Source of the DNA: Eledone cirrhosa
Lineage: Eukaryota > Mollusca > Cephalopoda > Octopoda > Eledonidae
Length of the DNA stretch: 64,000 nt
Direction: 5' to 3'
NCBI GenBank assembly: GCA_964016885.1
Contig: OZ024743.1
Span: forward strand, 15,584,972-15,648,971
Made by a program: the position numbers and the translations under genes. Positions 21,540 through 32,720 of the stretch are shown in pieces (position 1 is the stretch's first letter; each line of letters begins with the position of its first letter). Below the pieces are notes generated by a model. It was not told the DNA's origin. It did no database searches and worked only from the letters and a program-made list of their open reading frames with translations.

Positions 21540-21845
21540 GCGCTCTGGGATCACAGAAGAATGGGAGAGGTAAGGGACAGGTGATGGGCTCTAAGCCTAG
21601 GGCGCAGCTGTGTTGGGGCTGTGCTCCACAGACAGGAGTGCAAAAGCATTTCCACGGACAATGGTCAGCGACACCTGCTGCAACATCCACCCCACCTTCT
21701 GAGGCTCTTCCTCAGACAGGCTACTGATTTTCCGATCTTGTAGAAGAGCTCGGCAGTATGGGTTCCAAGTATGCTTGAGGTCTTGGTGGCTGGTGTGAAG
21801 AGAAAGCAGGTGGACAATCCCCAGTATTTGTTTGTCTTCAGTGAT
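21540..21845 (-). other. GC-richer island with open minus-strand frames; possible exon or TE piece
   Basis: The composition changes sharply from the AT-rich surroundings. On the minus strand one frame reads through KHTWNPYCRALLQDRKISSL and ends at a TAG near 21600. A second frame with SSILGTHTAELFYKIGK is open until about 21670. I recognise no family. A plus-strand frame across the same bases ends at 21727. No splice sites are convincing. It could be an exon of a host gene, a processed pseudogene or an unknown element. Confidence 0.25.
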
Positions 21846-22310
21846 TTATCTTAGAATGTATTTAGTTTAATGTTTAAAATATAGTTATTTCAAGCCCTTT
21901 ATATATTTGGATAATAAAGATGAATCGATCTTAGAGAACCGTAATATGTGTACCTAGATAATGTAGGAATAAAACAATTGAAAGTTGGCAAGTATGGGGA
22001 AACAACTCACAATATTTGCTTTATTAGCACAACGATTTAATTAACTGAGCCAACTGGCCTTTCATTGTATTGTCTTTTGAAATTATGAAGATGGCACTCA
22101 CAGAAACAAACTTTTACAAATATATAACAGATTATATTTCAAATGGCTATTTCCAAAATATATGGTTAATTGAGACAGATGAGTGAAAGCCAATATATAT
22201 TTATTAAATATGTCTTTGTTGAATATTTATTCCTAATACGTTTGAGGCATTAGTTATATATGTCTCTAATATTCAATGTATAATATAGTATAGTGTTTTT
22301 ACTGGTCATG
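21846..22310. other. AT-rich DNA, no gene seen
   Basis: No motif is seen. Confidence 0.4.
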
Positions 22311-22493
22311 TTCTTCTTCTTCTTCTTCTTCTTCTTCTTCTTCTTCTTCTTCTTCTTCTTCTTCTTCTTCTTCTTCTTCTTCTTCTTCTTCTTCTTCTTC
22401 TTCTTCTTCTTCTTCTTCTTCTTCTTCTTCTTCTTCTTCTTCTTCTTCTTCTTCTTCTTCTTCTTCTTCTTCTTCTTCTTCTTCTTCTTCTTC
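22311..22493. repeat. (TTC)61 microsatellite
   Basis: This is an uninterrupted array of 61 TTC units as written. It is a pure polypyrimidine/polypurine tract of 183 bp. Open frames across it are artefacts of the repeat. Confidence 0.97.
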
Positions 22494-22980
22494 AAGTATA
22501 TGTGCAGAGTCTAACAGGGCAGTTTTTCAAGGAAGTAATTTGTAATGCAAGGACTATTTGCTTAAGATACTCTCTCCGTTTTAGTGGTATCAAGACCAAA
22601 GCTCCATTGTGCATCAATCTAGTGGTGTTTTGTATCTATGCTATTTACAATGAGACATTAGAAATATTCTGATCAAAACAAGACACAAGCAAGATAAGCA
22701 TGGGTCCATTGCTTTAAAGAGAGTGTTCATTCATTTTGATTTCAGTTTGTTGATATTGCAGTACTAGAGGGAGACAATGAGAAGAAAGAAGAGAGTTGTT
22801 GTTAGCAGTCTGTGATTATCAATGCCTGCAAGCAAGATCACAAATCTACTAATAGTTTCTATAGATGTTCAAAAGAAAGACAATTGTCAAATTCCAAAAT
22901 CTGAATAAACTAAACATTTCTTGAATGTAAAATCTTAAGATATATGTACAGAAGTAATTGTATATTTCAATTATATATTT
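22494..22980. other. Non-coding DNA, no gene seen
   Basis: No motif is seen. Confidence 0.4.
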
Positions 22981-22983
22981 TAT

Positions 22984-23166
22984 TAATGGAGTTAAATTTC
23001 TAATGGCTTATTTTTTGTGTCTTGCTACATTTTATCTTGACTACTTATGTGTATATAAGATTTCAAATTTGCATATGCAAATGTGAAATCTTATATCCAC
23101 ATAAGTAGTCAAGATAATATGTAGCAAGACACAAAAAATAAGTCATTAGAAATTTAACTCCATTAA
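22984..23166. repeat. 183-bp near-perfect palindrome
   Basis: Arms of about 90 bp run from TTAATGGAGTTAAATTTCTAA to its complement TTAGAAATTTAACTCCATTA, with the centre TTTGCATATGCAAA near 23068-23083. There are a few mismatches (for example TAATGGCTTA against TAAGTCATTA). There is no coding capacity. It could be a MITE-like or foldback unit. Confidence 0.85.
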
Positions 23167-23186
23167 AAAAAGGGGCAAAGGATTCT

Positions 23187-23212
23187 ATAATGCATGCAGT
23201 GCATGCATTATA
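23187..23212. repeat. Short perfect palindrome
   Basis: ATAATGCATGCA-G-TGCATGCATTAT has 12-base arms and one central base, 20 bp after the large palindrome. Confidence 0.85.
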
Positions 23213-23234
23213 AAATCTTGAGTTCATCAATTGC

Positions 23235-23757
23235 GTCGGTTGGGCTGCTTACTAAAACGTATAGACACACAAAAAGATAACACACACACATACAAACACA
23301 TACACACAAACACATACACACAAACACACGATAGCTTTGGGGCAAGCAGAATTTTGACTGCTTACTAAATCGTACACACATAAAAAGATAACACACACAA
23401 CATACACACAAACACACGACAGCTTTGGGGCAAGAATAATGTTGACTGCTTACTAAATCGTAGACACATAAAAATATAACACACACACACAAACACACGA
23501 CAGCTTTGGGGCAAGAATAATGTTGACTGCTTACTAAATCGTAGACACATAAAAATATAACACACACACACAAACACACGACAGCTTTGGGGCAAGCAGA
23601 AGTGTGACTGCTTACTAAATTGTAGACACATAAATAGATAACACACACACACACATACACACACATAAACACACGACAGCTTTGGGGCAAGCAGAATTTT
23701 GACTGCTTACTAAATTGTAGACACATAAAAAGATAACACACACACACACACACAGAC
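23235..23757. repeat. Minisatellite, 81-95 bp unit with internal (CA)n
   Basis: At least five full units contain CACGACAGCTTTGGGGCAAG, then TGACTGCTTACTAAATCGTA, then ACACATAAAAAGATAACACA and (CA)n. GCTTTGGGGCAAG starts recur near 23334, 23422, 23503, 23585 and 23680. Unit length changes through the (CA)n part. The 181-codon minus-strand frame across it is a by-product of the repetition. Confidence 0.9.
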
Positions 23758-23924
23758 TAGATAACACTACATGCGGCTTTGTCCAGGAACGTCATTTAGA
23801 GGGAATTGGGGGAGGGGGGTAAGGCTGCACAGCCCCACTTTCCGCCATGGCAATTGGACTGCATGCCCTGCTTTCCAGGTTACCGTTCGCCACTGATATA
23901 TATATATATATACATACATGATGG

Positions 23925-24450
23925 TTGCAATTCGATTTCAAGTAATGCTATCACTTGATACTTAAGCATGAGCAGCACGGACATAGCCCTTTATTCCTGT
24001 TAGGGACTTGCACACTCTTGCACAGACATTGCAATGATAAGTGGGGAGCTCCTGCAGTGGGTGTTATGGCCAGCCATGCCATGCAATGCAAAATATGTCA
24101 TATATCAAGTGATGCCTGCGCTTGAAGATTTTTTAAGTGAGGAAAGGCTTTGCATGGAAACAATCCCACTCTCTGAACATTGAATGCATTTACCCCAAAG
24201 TAGAACTGCTCTACATCATTGGATGAAAACAAAGTTGCAGGTTTTACATCAGAGTGACATTCTCCTAGATAGATGTATTAATGAAGACTAGAGCTCTCCC
24301 ACTCCAATATCCCCCTTAAACAATTACTTTATTGGATAACTGTTGACTCTCCTGAGTTCCCCAAACATTTGACAAGGTTTCTTTTTCATTCGACAGGGTA
24401 TCCAAAATCACCCTCCTCCCCAAGCATGCTTTGTGCAGTTGCCAGTTTAG
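23925..24450. repeat. Dispersed repeat, copy 1 (partner 43690-44170)
   Basis: Shared blocks in the same order include GATGCCTG.G.TTGAAG.TTTT, AGGC.TTGCAT, CCCACTCTCT, CATCATTGGAT, GTTGCAGGT.TTA.ATCAGAGT, ACTCTCCTGAGTTCC / ACTCTTAAGAGCTCC, TTTGACA.GTTT and AAATCACCCTCCTC. Similarity is moderate. There is no intact frame. The family is unknown to me. Confidence 0.6.
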
Positions 24451-25660
24451 TCACTGATATCTCGACCATGCATAGGTTATACAGGGTCACATCTTACTAG
24501 TAGCACTGAAGAGCGATTTGACATACATACATACATGTGTAAGCAAACATGCACATATGCATACGCACACACAAACATATATACACAGAAAATGTGAACA
24601 TATTTATACAGGAGCAACCTCTTGGGTTTCAGAATGTTTCAACAAGTTTGTTTCCTCTGTCAGGTTTGATAAAGTGATATGTAATGGAGCACTCTTGGTG
24701 GATAATTGCCTCATTCAGCAAAACTAAAATGTATATGTTTAATCTGTGTATATTTAACAAACTTGTAAAATAGATTATAGATATTTCAAACATTTTGACT
24801 TAATATATACCCAGTGGAGCACTTTAGATATATTTGAACTACATCACTAAAATGGATTTTTTTTATTATTTATAAAAGTGATCACATTATTCTCTTTGAT
24901 CTCCTCAGGTCACTTTATATATTTACCTCTTATAGCAAACTATTATTTACAGTGCACATAACTAAAACTTGTTTTAATAACACCAATAAGGCATACAATG
25001 GTATAAATATCATGATGTAATGGGAGGATATCCTTAGGTAAATATAATCATGTTTACTTTACATGGTGTATTTGAAATTCACTCTTTCTATTTCTTTCAT
25101 TCACATAAGCATTTATCACAGCCCTGACTAACTTAACTAGTCATAGAGAATTCTCAGTGAATAAATGCTTTGTTTAAAGAAATTAAAGATATTCTCTATG
25201 ACTTATGCATATCTAGTTACGATTCAAAATAGCTTCTGGATATTTTCATCATGATATACATTACTGTAGAAAACTCTCCAGGTAGTTTCACTATCTCACA
25301 GAGAAACTTTTAGGTTATACATAAAAGCTTTCACTTCCTTTTTTTCTTGTCCCAGGTCACTTCATATACTAAACTTTCATTTCTGACTACTATTTATAGT
25401 GTGGAAATATTTATGTTACATATTGTAATGGTCATCTGCCAAACTGAACTGTCTAAATAAAACATCAAACAAATTTAGAATAATTTTTTTCTGTATGTAG
25501 TGGTATGTATACTAGATGCCTTCCAATTACCCTATTGAGTCATCTCTATATTCTCTTAAAGAACCTTGTAACTTTTAGTTTTTCATTGTGTGCAGATCAA
25601 AGGCTTCATTAACCTTTACTGTATCACGATCTTGTCAGTCTGATTAGGCCCATATCTCTT
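24451..25660. other. Non-coding DNA, no gene seen
   Basis: There are microsatellite-like (CATA)n pieces near 24520-24590; otherwise it is AT-rich sequence without motifs. Confidence 0.5.
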
Positions 25661-25664
25661 CTTC

Positions 25665-25955
25665 TTATTATTATTATTCTTTTTCTTTTTCTTTTTCTTC
25701 TTCTTCTTCTTCTTTTTCTTCTTCTTCTTCTTATTATTATTATTATTTTCTTCTTCTTCTTCTTCTTCTTCTTCTTCTTCGTCTTCTTCTTCTTCTTCTT
25801 CTTCTTCTTCTTCTTCTTCTTCTTCTTCTTCTTCTTCTTCTTCTTCTTTTTCTTCTTCTTCTTCTTTTTCTTCTTTTTCCTCTTCTTCTTCTTCTTCTTA
25901 TTATTATTATTATTATTTTCTTCTTCTTTTCTTGTTCTTCTTCGACATCATCATC
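25665..25955. repeat. Compound TTC/TTA microsatellite (probable LINE tail)
   Basis: Arrays of TTC, TTTTC and TTA end on the right with GACATCATCATCATCCTCGT. On the minus strand this follows the coding-like end WKAYIRTPTPYVG and then (GAT)n, so it may have grown from the 3' tail of the decayed LINE to its right. Confidence 0.75.
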
Positions 25956-27470
25956 ATCCTCGTCATCATCACCCACATATGGTGTAGGAGTCCTGATGTA
26001 TGCCTTCCAGTGTGTTCTTTCAGAAGCAACTGTTTCCAATTAATTCGGCTGGATCCCTAAAACCAGCCAAGCTCATGGATTTTTTCCAACCATCTTGGTC
26101 AGTGTCAACCACTAGGTCTCCCACCCATAAAATATGTTCATCTATTCTTTCCTGAGACACTTTAACCACATATCCATACTATCATAGCTGGGCTCTCTCA
26201 ATTTGGAGTAGTTGTAGCTCTACCTGATCTCTGAGTTATCCACTCTAATCTTGTTACCTCAGCCTCAGAGAAGTTAGGCATCACTCTCAAATTCACCTGG
26301 TGTACATCAAAAGATGCTGTAGTGACCAGATTTAAGAGATCAGCAAAGTATTTTCTCCACCTCACGAGGATGCAACTCCCTGAAGATGGGAGTACTACAG
26401 ATGCACCCCTGATAGCAGGTGTGGAAGAGGACTTCTTATTATGAAGTCAGTGATTGTCTGCTAGAACACTTTATTTGCTGATCTGAAGTCGGATTGCAGC
26501 TTAATCCCCAAGTCCACACATGTCTTATCTTTGGATGCCTTCACTGTTACTGTTGTGACCTTTTGCACCTGATTGTACAGCAGATGTAAGAAGGAGGACT
26601 TATTGTCAAGCCAAGCTTTGTAAACCTTCTTATTTGCTCAAATGGCATTTTAAACCACTTCAATGAACCAAAGGATTTAGCATTTAACAGCTGAAGCAGA
26701 AACTGCCAAGCTGAACAGTTTCTATTCCATTTCAGCATCCTTAGTTTACTCATGGCATACTCAGAATTTGGATGCAATTTTATCAGAAAACCTGTTTCTG
26801 ACATTGTTGTCTGCCAGTGCTTCCCATTTTATGGGAATTCTTGGCTTTAGATAGTCTCAGGTCTCAGATAACTAGATGTTGATCAGTTGACAGCTCAGCC
26901 CCTCTGTTAACACAAACACCCAACATAGATTCAAAGAGATCACAAAGAATAACAAAATCAATTATTGATCTCTGTCCCGGATTCCCCTTATACCCTATAT
27001 ATTTATGGATGTCTTTGTGCTGGAAGATGGTGTTCATAAGAACAGAAATCTTAGAAGGTCATTCCATTCATATTTACATCGAGATCACCATTTCTTCTAA
27101 TCATTTGTTTCCATGTAAGGTAATCACAGCCAACGTATGCATTGAAGTCTCCCATCAGGTTATATGACTCATTCTTAACTATAACTGATGCTACCGTGAC
27201 TATATCCAGGATAGGTCACAGACCCATTGCCAATTCTTGCAGCATTGGATAGAGACTGCAATATATTTTTCGAATAGTACCCTTTTCCCTTGAATGCTTC
27301 CTTTGTGATCCCACTTGAATGATGATGCATTATGAATGTTTTTATTGCTTCAGGCCATATTGAAGTGTGTTCATGGTATTATTCATGCCAGTCACCAATT
27401 TGGTACTTTTCTCAGATGTATGAAATCTAGGCTTTTTCAAAGGCAGCGTTTAATCACCTCATCGTAGTCA
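25956..27470 (-). pseudogene. Decayed LINE: AP endonuclease and linker remains
   Basis: The minus strand near 27156-27130 encodes MGDFNAYVG, the GDFNA motif of apurinic-type LINE endonucleases, which nick the target. Further downstream, near 26990-26850, come a stretch beginning RSIIDFVI and later RGAELSTDQHLV, matching the last conserved segment of that domain (Asp-His). Additional linker-like pieces are readable in changing frames to about 26400. A possible C-terminal end is ERTHWKAYIRTPTPYVG at 26015-25960. No RT catalytic motif is found, so the middle was deleted or is unrecognisable. Many stops and shifts mark an old copy. Confidence 0.6.
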
Positions 27471-27675
27471 CATTACTGTATTGTGAGGGTTTTTATGGGG
27501 GCTAACAGTGTCAACTATTTCTCTATTTCCCCTAGTATTTATTGCATAACTGGAAGGATGGAGGATAACAAGAGGATTAACCTGGCCTGAAATATCACAA
27601 GGAGTCGTTCTTCAGATATGTCACCTCAACAACAGCCATACTTGAGTTACCTCCCTGTCACAGAATCAATTACTT
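27471..27675. other. Non-coding DNA
   Basis: No motif is seen between the LINE remains and the LTR-like unit. Confidence 0.35.
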
Positions 27676-27682
27676 ACATCTA

Positions 27683-28156
27683 AAGAAAAGTGATGTTTCT
27701 CTTTGTCGAATAAATAAATGCACAATCAAGTCTAACAATCATTTTATTTAATGCAATAATTTAGTAAATTTCCTACAACGTCAATATTTTGAGGAGCGGA
27801 TCTTTCCACGTCTGTTCATGTCCGTGGTCCAAAAAGAGTGTATAATATTTAATTAACAATGGTAGATAGTATAGTTGACATGTCAAAGATGAGGTTGATA
27901 GAATGAAGCAAAGTTAGTAGTTACCGTTTTGATTGCCAGGCAAACGCGGCTGGCAGAGGACGCCTGGCTAAGGCCAGGCGCCTGTTGACCAAATGAATGG
28001 CAGAGCCAAATGAGAGGCTCTTGACCTGGTGCCGAAAAGGCAATGAGAGAAAGAGAGCTTAAAGTTGTTAGTTTTATAGGGCTCTGACCGGAAGTTACAG
28101 AAAGGGCCCCACTTCCCGACCAGATGTTAATCCAAACAAGGGAGACAACCGCTACA
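27683..28156 (-). repeat. Solo LTR-like unit
   Basis: In minus orientation it starts TGTAGCGGTTGTCTCCC, has a TATA-like CCCTATAAAACT near 28074-28085, a GC-rich stretch with hairpin potential (CGCCTGGC...GCCAGGCG) and AATAAA-like signals toward the left end. A direct repeat ACATCTA lies at both sides (27676-27682, 28156-28162). The left terminus lacks a clear CA end. No internal coding region is nearby. A solo LTR left by recombination is the best reading. Confidence 0.5.
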
Positions 28157-28162
28157 CATCTA

Positions 28163-28680
28163 TAGAATTTAGCTGTAACAAGCTAAGCAAATATCTTATA
28201 TGAATATCTATGATTTAATGAAGAAAAAATCAGTTCCTCATTACAGAATTTGAATGATTATGTTTTAAGACCAATGTGATGGGAACTTCAGACACTATAC
28301 CATTTTTCTTTTTTTATTGTCATGACTAACTAACTGAAATTAAATAAATTCATTAGAGATGCCAGTAAGTGAGCTTATATGTAGTTACTCAATATGCTGG
28401 AAATAAGAAACAGATATCTTGTAAATTATTCATTAGTGTAATAGATAATGTAGTTAAAAATCTAAGAGTAAACAATAACAGTAACAACAACAATACAGTT
28501 TGAGTCAAATAATGTTATAGCCGAGAATATACTGTATGATGAGTGTAATATTAAGTTACAATAGAGTAATGAAAATATAAGGTGGGTGTGAAAATTAAAT
28601 CTCCATAATGAATACTCAGGTATACATGAAAGCCTAATTATGTGAAAGGATTATAGCAACATTTCAAGATTACACAGCAA
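28163..28680. other. AT-rich DNA, no gene seen
   Basis: No motif is seen. Confidence 0.4.
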
Positions 28681-28689
28681 GAATGTGAC

Positions 28690-28830
28690 TCTGCATGCCC
28701 CAGTGGTTAGTGTGTTAGAGTACCAATCATAATGCTGTGGGTTCAATTCTTTGAGTGGGAGATCATGCTGTGTTCTTCTGCCTATTACTTCATCCTATTC
28801 CAATCCACTTAATTGAAAAAAATAATGAAT
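28690..28830 (+). mobile_element. tRNA-derived SINE, second family, decayed
   Basis: The head GCCCCAGTGGTTAGTGTGTT with B-box-like GGGTTCAATTC is tRNA-like. The following TGTGTTCTTCTGCCTATTAC and TATTCCAATCCACTT resemble the body of the SINEs at 40535 and 61161 only partly. No target duplication is clear. Confidence 0.55.
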
Positions 28831-30645
28831 ACCAGCAGCAGCTGTGGGTTAGCTTCTGCAATGGAGTAACATCTTTTCATGATATGAAAATGATAAATCT
28901 GATACAGTCATGTACAATATTTAAAATTATGAATGATTCAAGGACATTATGCATATGAAAAGCATGTTAAATCAGCATAATCAAGTTAGCGTAAAAATTC
29001 TAATTAGAAAGATATTTTCTCATTGAATCCCCTAATTTTAATAATTCTATTTTTTCCTTTTATGTTGACAGATCCCATATCTGGAAAGTGCTTCTATTAT
29101 GCACATAAACATCTTAAGCCACACTCAAAAGAAATCAAGCTCCTTATTTGTAAGATGATCTTCTGCCTAGTACTCAACAACCTCTAGTGCATTGATGCAA
29201 TGTCTTCTCACAGCCCAATCTCAAATTCTCAAAATGTCAGCCCTTTTTTAACATTGCCCTCTTCAAGAATTTTCTGCAGATATTCAAAGTGAACATCAGC
29301 TGTATCTCATCTTACTGGTATTGGGGAGGGGGGGGGGAATGCAAAGTAATATCTGATGAAATATCTGATGAAATATCTGATGTCAAATTTCATTGAATAT
29401 AAATTTACATTTCCTCTCTTCAAACCAGAAGTAATTTACAAAATGAATTCAGTTGTATTTACATTTCTCCTAGTAGCCATATGGCCTTAATCAATAGAAA
29501 TCAAAGTATACATTTTAAAAATAATTGCAGCCACTAATTAAAATACTTCTGGCTCTTCTTGATTAATGACATAAATGTGTAGAGTTAATATGAAGCTTAC
29601 AGCAGTATAAACTTCAATGAACTGAGTTCATGAACCTATATAAATGTTAATTTATAGTTCTGAAACAAAGCCTTAAAATTTCTAGGTATCAGCTATTGTA
29701 GATTGAATACATTTCTATATATTATAGTATTTATTTTATTGATCCTGCAGTGTGGAAAACAATGTGGATACTTGTGAGATTGAAAATCCGAATGTAAAGA
29801 GATGTAGCTAAATACCACAAGGCTTTAGGCCAACTATTCTATATTACTAATAATCTGTAGGAAACTATAAGCCTCACGTAATATCCATTGTTCTATAATG
29901 GACAAAAACAATCAAAAGCTTTCGAATTTACAAATCATTTCTAATCTGTGAAATGAAAATACCAACAACAGAACACTAACTAATGAAATTTGTTGAAGAT
30001 AGTTGTTAATTGATTATTACATAAAATATTAGCAAACCCCAGTGATGTTTGTCGGGAAGAAACATGGAAATCACTTTAAGATGATTCACATGATTAGAGA
30101 AGAAGGATGTAGATATGTATTATTAGATTTATTAGATGTGCAGCATGCAATGTTTGATAGGATGAATTTATGTAAACTAAGAAAATAACTGAGGGGTTTG
30201 AGGAATAAGTAATTGAAAAACAGAAATATTTTCAGTTTTTTTTAATGATACATTTGAAATAATTATCCATAAATGATCTAAACCATAATCTAGATGAATT
30301 TCTCATATAAAACTTTAATTATGGTAATTGATTATATTTTTTAAAGTTTGTAATTTATTTTATTTGCATGTAATAAATAGATGTCTTTTGACACAAAGAG
30401 CTGAACTGGTTGCTTCTTGAAATCACATCTATAAAGTCATTGTTTTACTGGTATTCAAATATCAGCACAATTTACATACAGTACAACCAATGAAACATTT
30501 CTCTACAATTGCTCAGTCTGGTGTAAAACCCACATCAACATATGTTTATTATCTGCTGTGTTATTGCCTTTTTTTTCAAAGAAGATAAAATGTGATTTTA
30601 GGTGTATTTGGTTGCTATTACTGGCTGGATAAATATCAACTTAAA
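28831..30645. other. Non-coding DNA, no gene seen
   Basis: It is AT-rich. A G-run is present near 29328-29337. There is no motif on either strand. Confidence 0.5.
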
Positions 30646-30649
30646 TGTT

Positions 30650-31635
30650 TATTATAGTCCTTCAAGAGATAACAAAGGAGTTTTAGACAGGTTCTCCATT
30701 GGATCTTTTGTATAATGATGATCTAATTCTTATAGCTGAATCGACGGAAGAACTAGAGAACAAATTCAGACTGTGAAAACAGAACATAGAAGAGGATGAG
30801 AGTAAACTTAACAAAAACCAAAATGTTACTAAGTAGGAAAGAAGACAAGGCCTTGATGCCATCAGTGAAATTGCCTTGCTCAATATGCAGGAAATGGGTA
30901 GGTAGAAATTCTACATAATGTACACAATGCAAATCTTGGGTACACAAGAGATGTAGTATGCTCAGGGACAATTTATAATATGAGTGACAGTGATATACAC
31001 TTTCTTCCCTTTTTTCAGTCCTAGGTAGGATCCAGAACAGTGAGCATATTAGCAGTTAAAGTGGGTATTCCAAGAACATAGTAGCTGAAATAAGAATGGC
31101 ATGGAAGAATTTTAGAAAGATACTACCTCTGTTGACAACACGAGGTTTCTTTCTATAAAGGAGAGATTGGCTGTATGATGCCATGTTTCACTTCTGCATG
31201 GTAGTGAAACATGAGCAGTGACTGCTGAGGATATGCAAAGGCTGGAGAGAAATGAAGAAAGCATGCTTGGATGGATTGTGCAATCTTAATATATGCCAAT
31301 GACAAAACATGGATTAACTGAGAATGAAACTAAGTATAAGATGAATCATATCTTATGTGCAGGAGAGAAGACTACACAGGTATGGACATGTGATGCACAT
31401 GGAAGATGATCGCCAGGTGAAGAATTTCTAAGAAAGCCCAGTGGAAGGAAGCCTCAACAGAGAAGATCTGGGCAGAAGTTATAACAGCTGATCACAAATT
31501 GATGAAGCTCACAGTAGAGATGACAAAACATTGTGATGAGGGAAGTCATATTGTGCTGATAGGACATGTCCAACCCATGCAAGAATGGGAAATCAGATGT
31601 AAAATGAGGATAATGATGATAATGATGAAGTTTCC
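30650..31635 (+). pseudogene. LINE reverse transcriptase with PHD-like finger, decayed
   Basis: The first part (about 30660-30790) encodes, with gaps, the RT palm: a decayed 'LLYADDL' motif with Y followed by DDLILIAES and EELENKF. Next, 30877-30955 encodes CSIC...CTQCKSWVHKRCS, a C-x2-C ... C-x2-C-x4-H-x2-C pattern like a PHD or RING-type finger, with one stop inside. Then come EIRMAWKNFRKILPLLTT (31088-31140), KGWREMKKACLDG (a shifted 'RLERNEASMLRW'), and RRLHRYGHVMHME-like sequence near 31370-31405. The tail CCCATGCAAGAATGGGAAAT is followed by ATGATGATAATGATG. Frameshifts and stops throughout show an old copy. This family ends with the same GATGAT-type tail as the LINE at 8631. Confidence 0.7.
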
Positions 31636-32440
31636 TCATTTATTGATAGGTCTATAAATCTTGTCTAGGAAGTATGTGGTTGGAAACCTTACAACCATAT
31701 TTTAGTTAACAAAGTGGCAGCAATGAATGTTAAACATATCTCTGAAAATTGTAGACAATTGAAAGAAGATAATATTTCAATGTACTATATGTAGTTGTCT
31801 TCCAGCCATTAAATGTACATGATTAATATTCATCATAAAATTAATTGGAAATATTCTGAAATTTGTTACTCCCACTTGACAATTAAAGTGTCAAAAGAAT
31901 GTTCATCATATTACGTATTCTTGTAATATATCAACTGAAATTACAATAATTACGATTTTCTTAATTTCATTCATTCATAGGTTTGCCAGAATTTGTAATT
32001 TTACAGATATATTCTACATTTATTTTCATTTTTACATGTAGCAGTCATTGGAGTAGAGCCATGATAGGGCACCACATTTTAAATGTTTAGCCACATGTAT
32101 CAACCCTCTTACTTATTTCTATATTTTTAACAGTACTTTCATTCAAGTTGCTAAGTTACAAGGTACAATAGGACATATCATTAACCCTGACAATGCCACA
32201 CACATAATTTTTTCCTTTTGAAACATCCTTCTATCGAAGGTGAAGCATGCACAAATTCCTTGTTCCAGACTTCCCAATTACTCGTTGCAGTAAGCGGATT
32301 CCAAATGTAACTGTAGAGATAGATCTAAATGTCCGTTAAATAACAACTGCTTAGTTAAAAATATAGTATACAATTGTAATGTTAATACTGACTCTAATTC
32401 TTTTAACTACGTCGGTTCCACATCGACGGAATTTAAATTT
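31636..32440. other. AT-rich DNA, no gene seen
   Basis: No motif is seen. Confidence 0.4.
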
Positions 32441-32442
32441 CG

Positions 32443-32720
32443 CTATAATAACCACAAGAATTCTTTCACAGATCCAAGCAAAAAATCTTCAACGGCACTA
32501 TCAGGCGTACTCTGGCAACTTAAGCTAGATAACGTTAGATATTCGACGGCTTGGAATATAGTCTCAAGAGGGATTCCTTTTAATTCATCATCTGAGACAT
32601 GTGACCTCTGCGCAGAGGAGATATTCTTTATACTAAAATCTAAAAATTCCCTTAATCTACGGACAAATTTATTCAGTTGTTGCAAACATAGATTAAACTC
32701 AACGTTTAAATATAAATTTA
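32443..32720 (-). CDS. Unidentified open frame, possible exon or PLE N-terminal remnant
   Basis: A minus-strand frame is open from about 32720 to the stop at 32443. It lacks an ATG at its start. The product is mixed hydrophilic and helical, with LNKFVRRLREFLDFSIK and later LETIFQAVEYLTLSSL. The amino-acid composition is more protein-like than that of other open frames nearby, and the local GC content is raised. LNKFVRRLREF is faintly like the basic segment near the N-terminus of some Penelope-like proteins, but this is weak. I do not assign a function. Confidence 0.22.

Noticed and set aside
22250..22514. Poly-Lys / poly-Phe open frames
   Set aside because: They are translations of the (TTC)n array.
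23208..23753. 181-codon Cys/Val-rich frame on the minus strand
   Set aside because: It is produced by the 81-95 bp minisatellite with (CA)n; the unit length keeps changing frame.
23281..23757. CRISPR-like array, since similar units recur regularly
   Set aside because: Units are joined without unique spacers, the organism is a eukaryote, and variation is in a (CA)n run.
25743..26039. Arg/Lys-rich 98-codon frame
   Set aside because: Most of it is a TTC/TTTTC microsatellite; only the first 25 codons may be LINE-derived.
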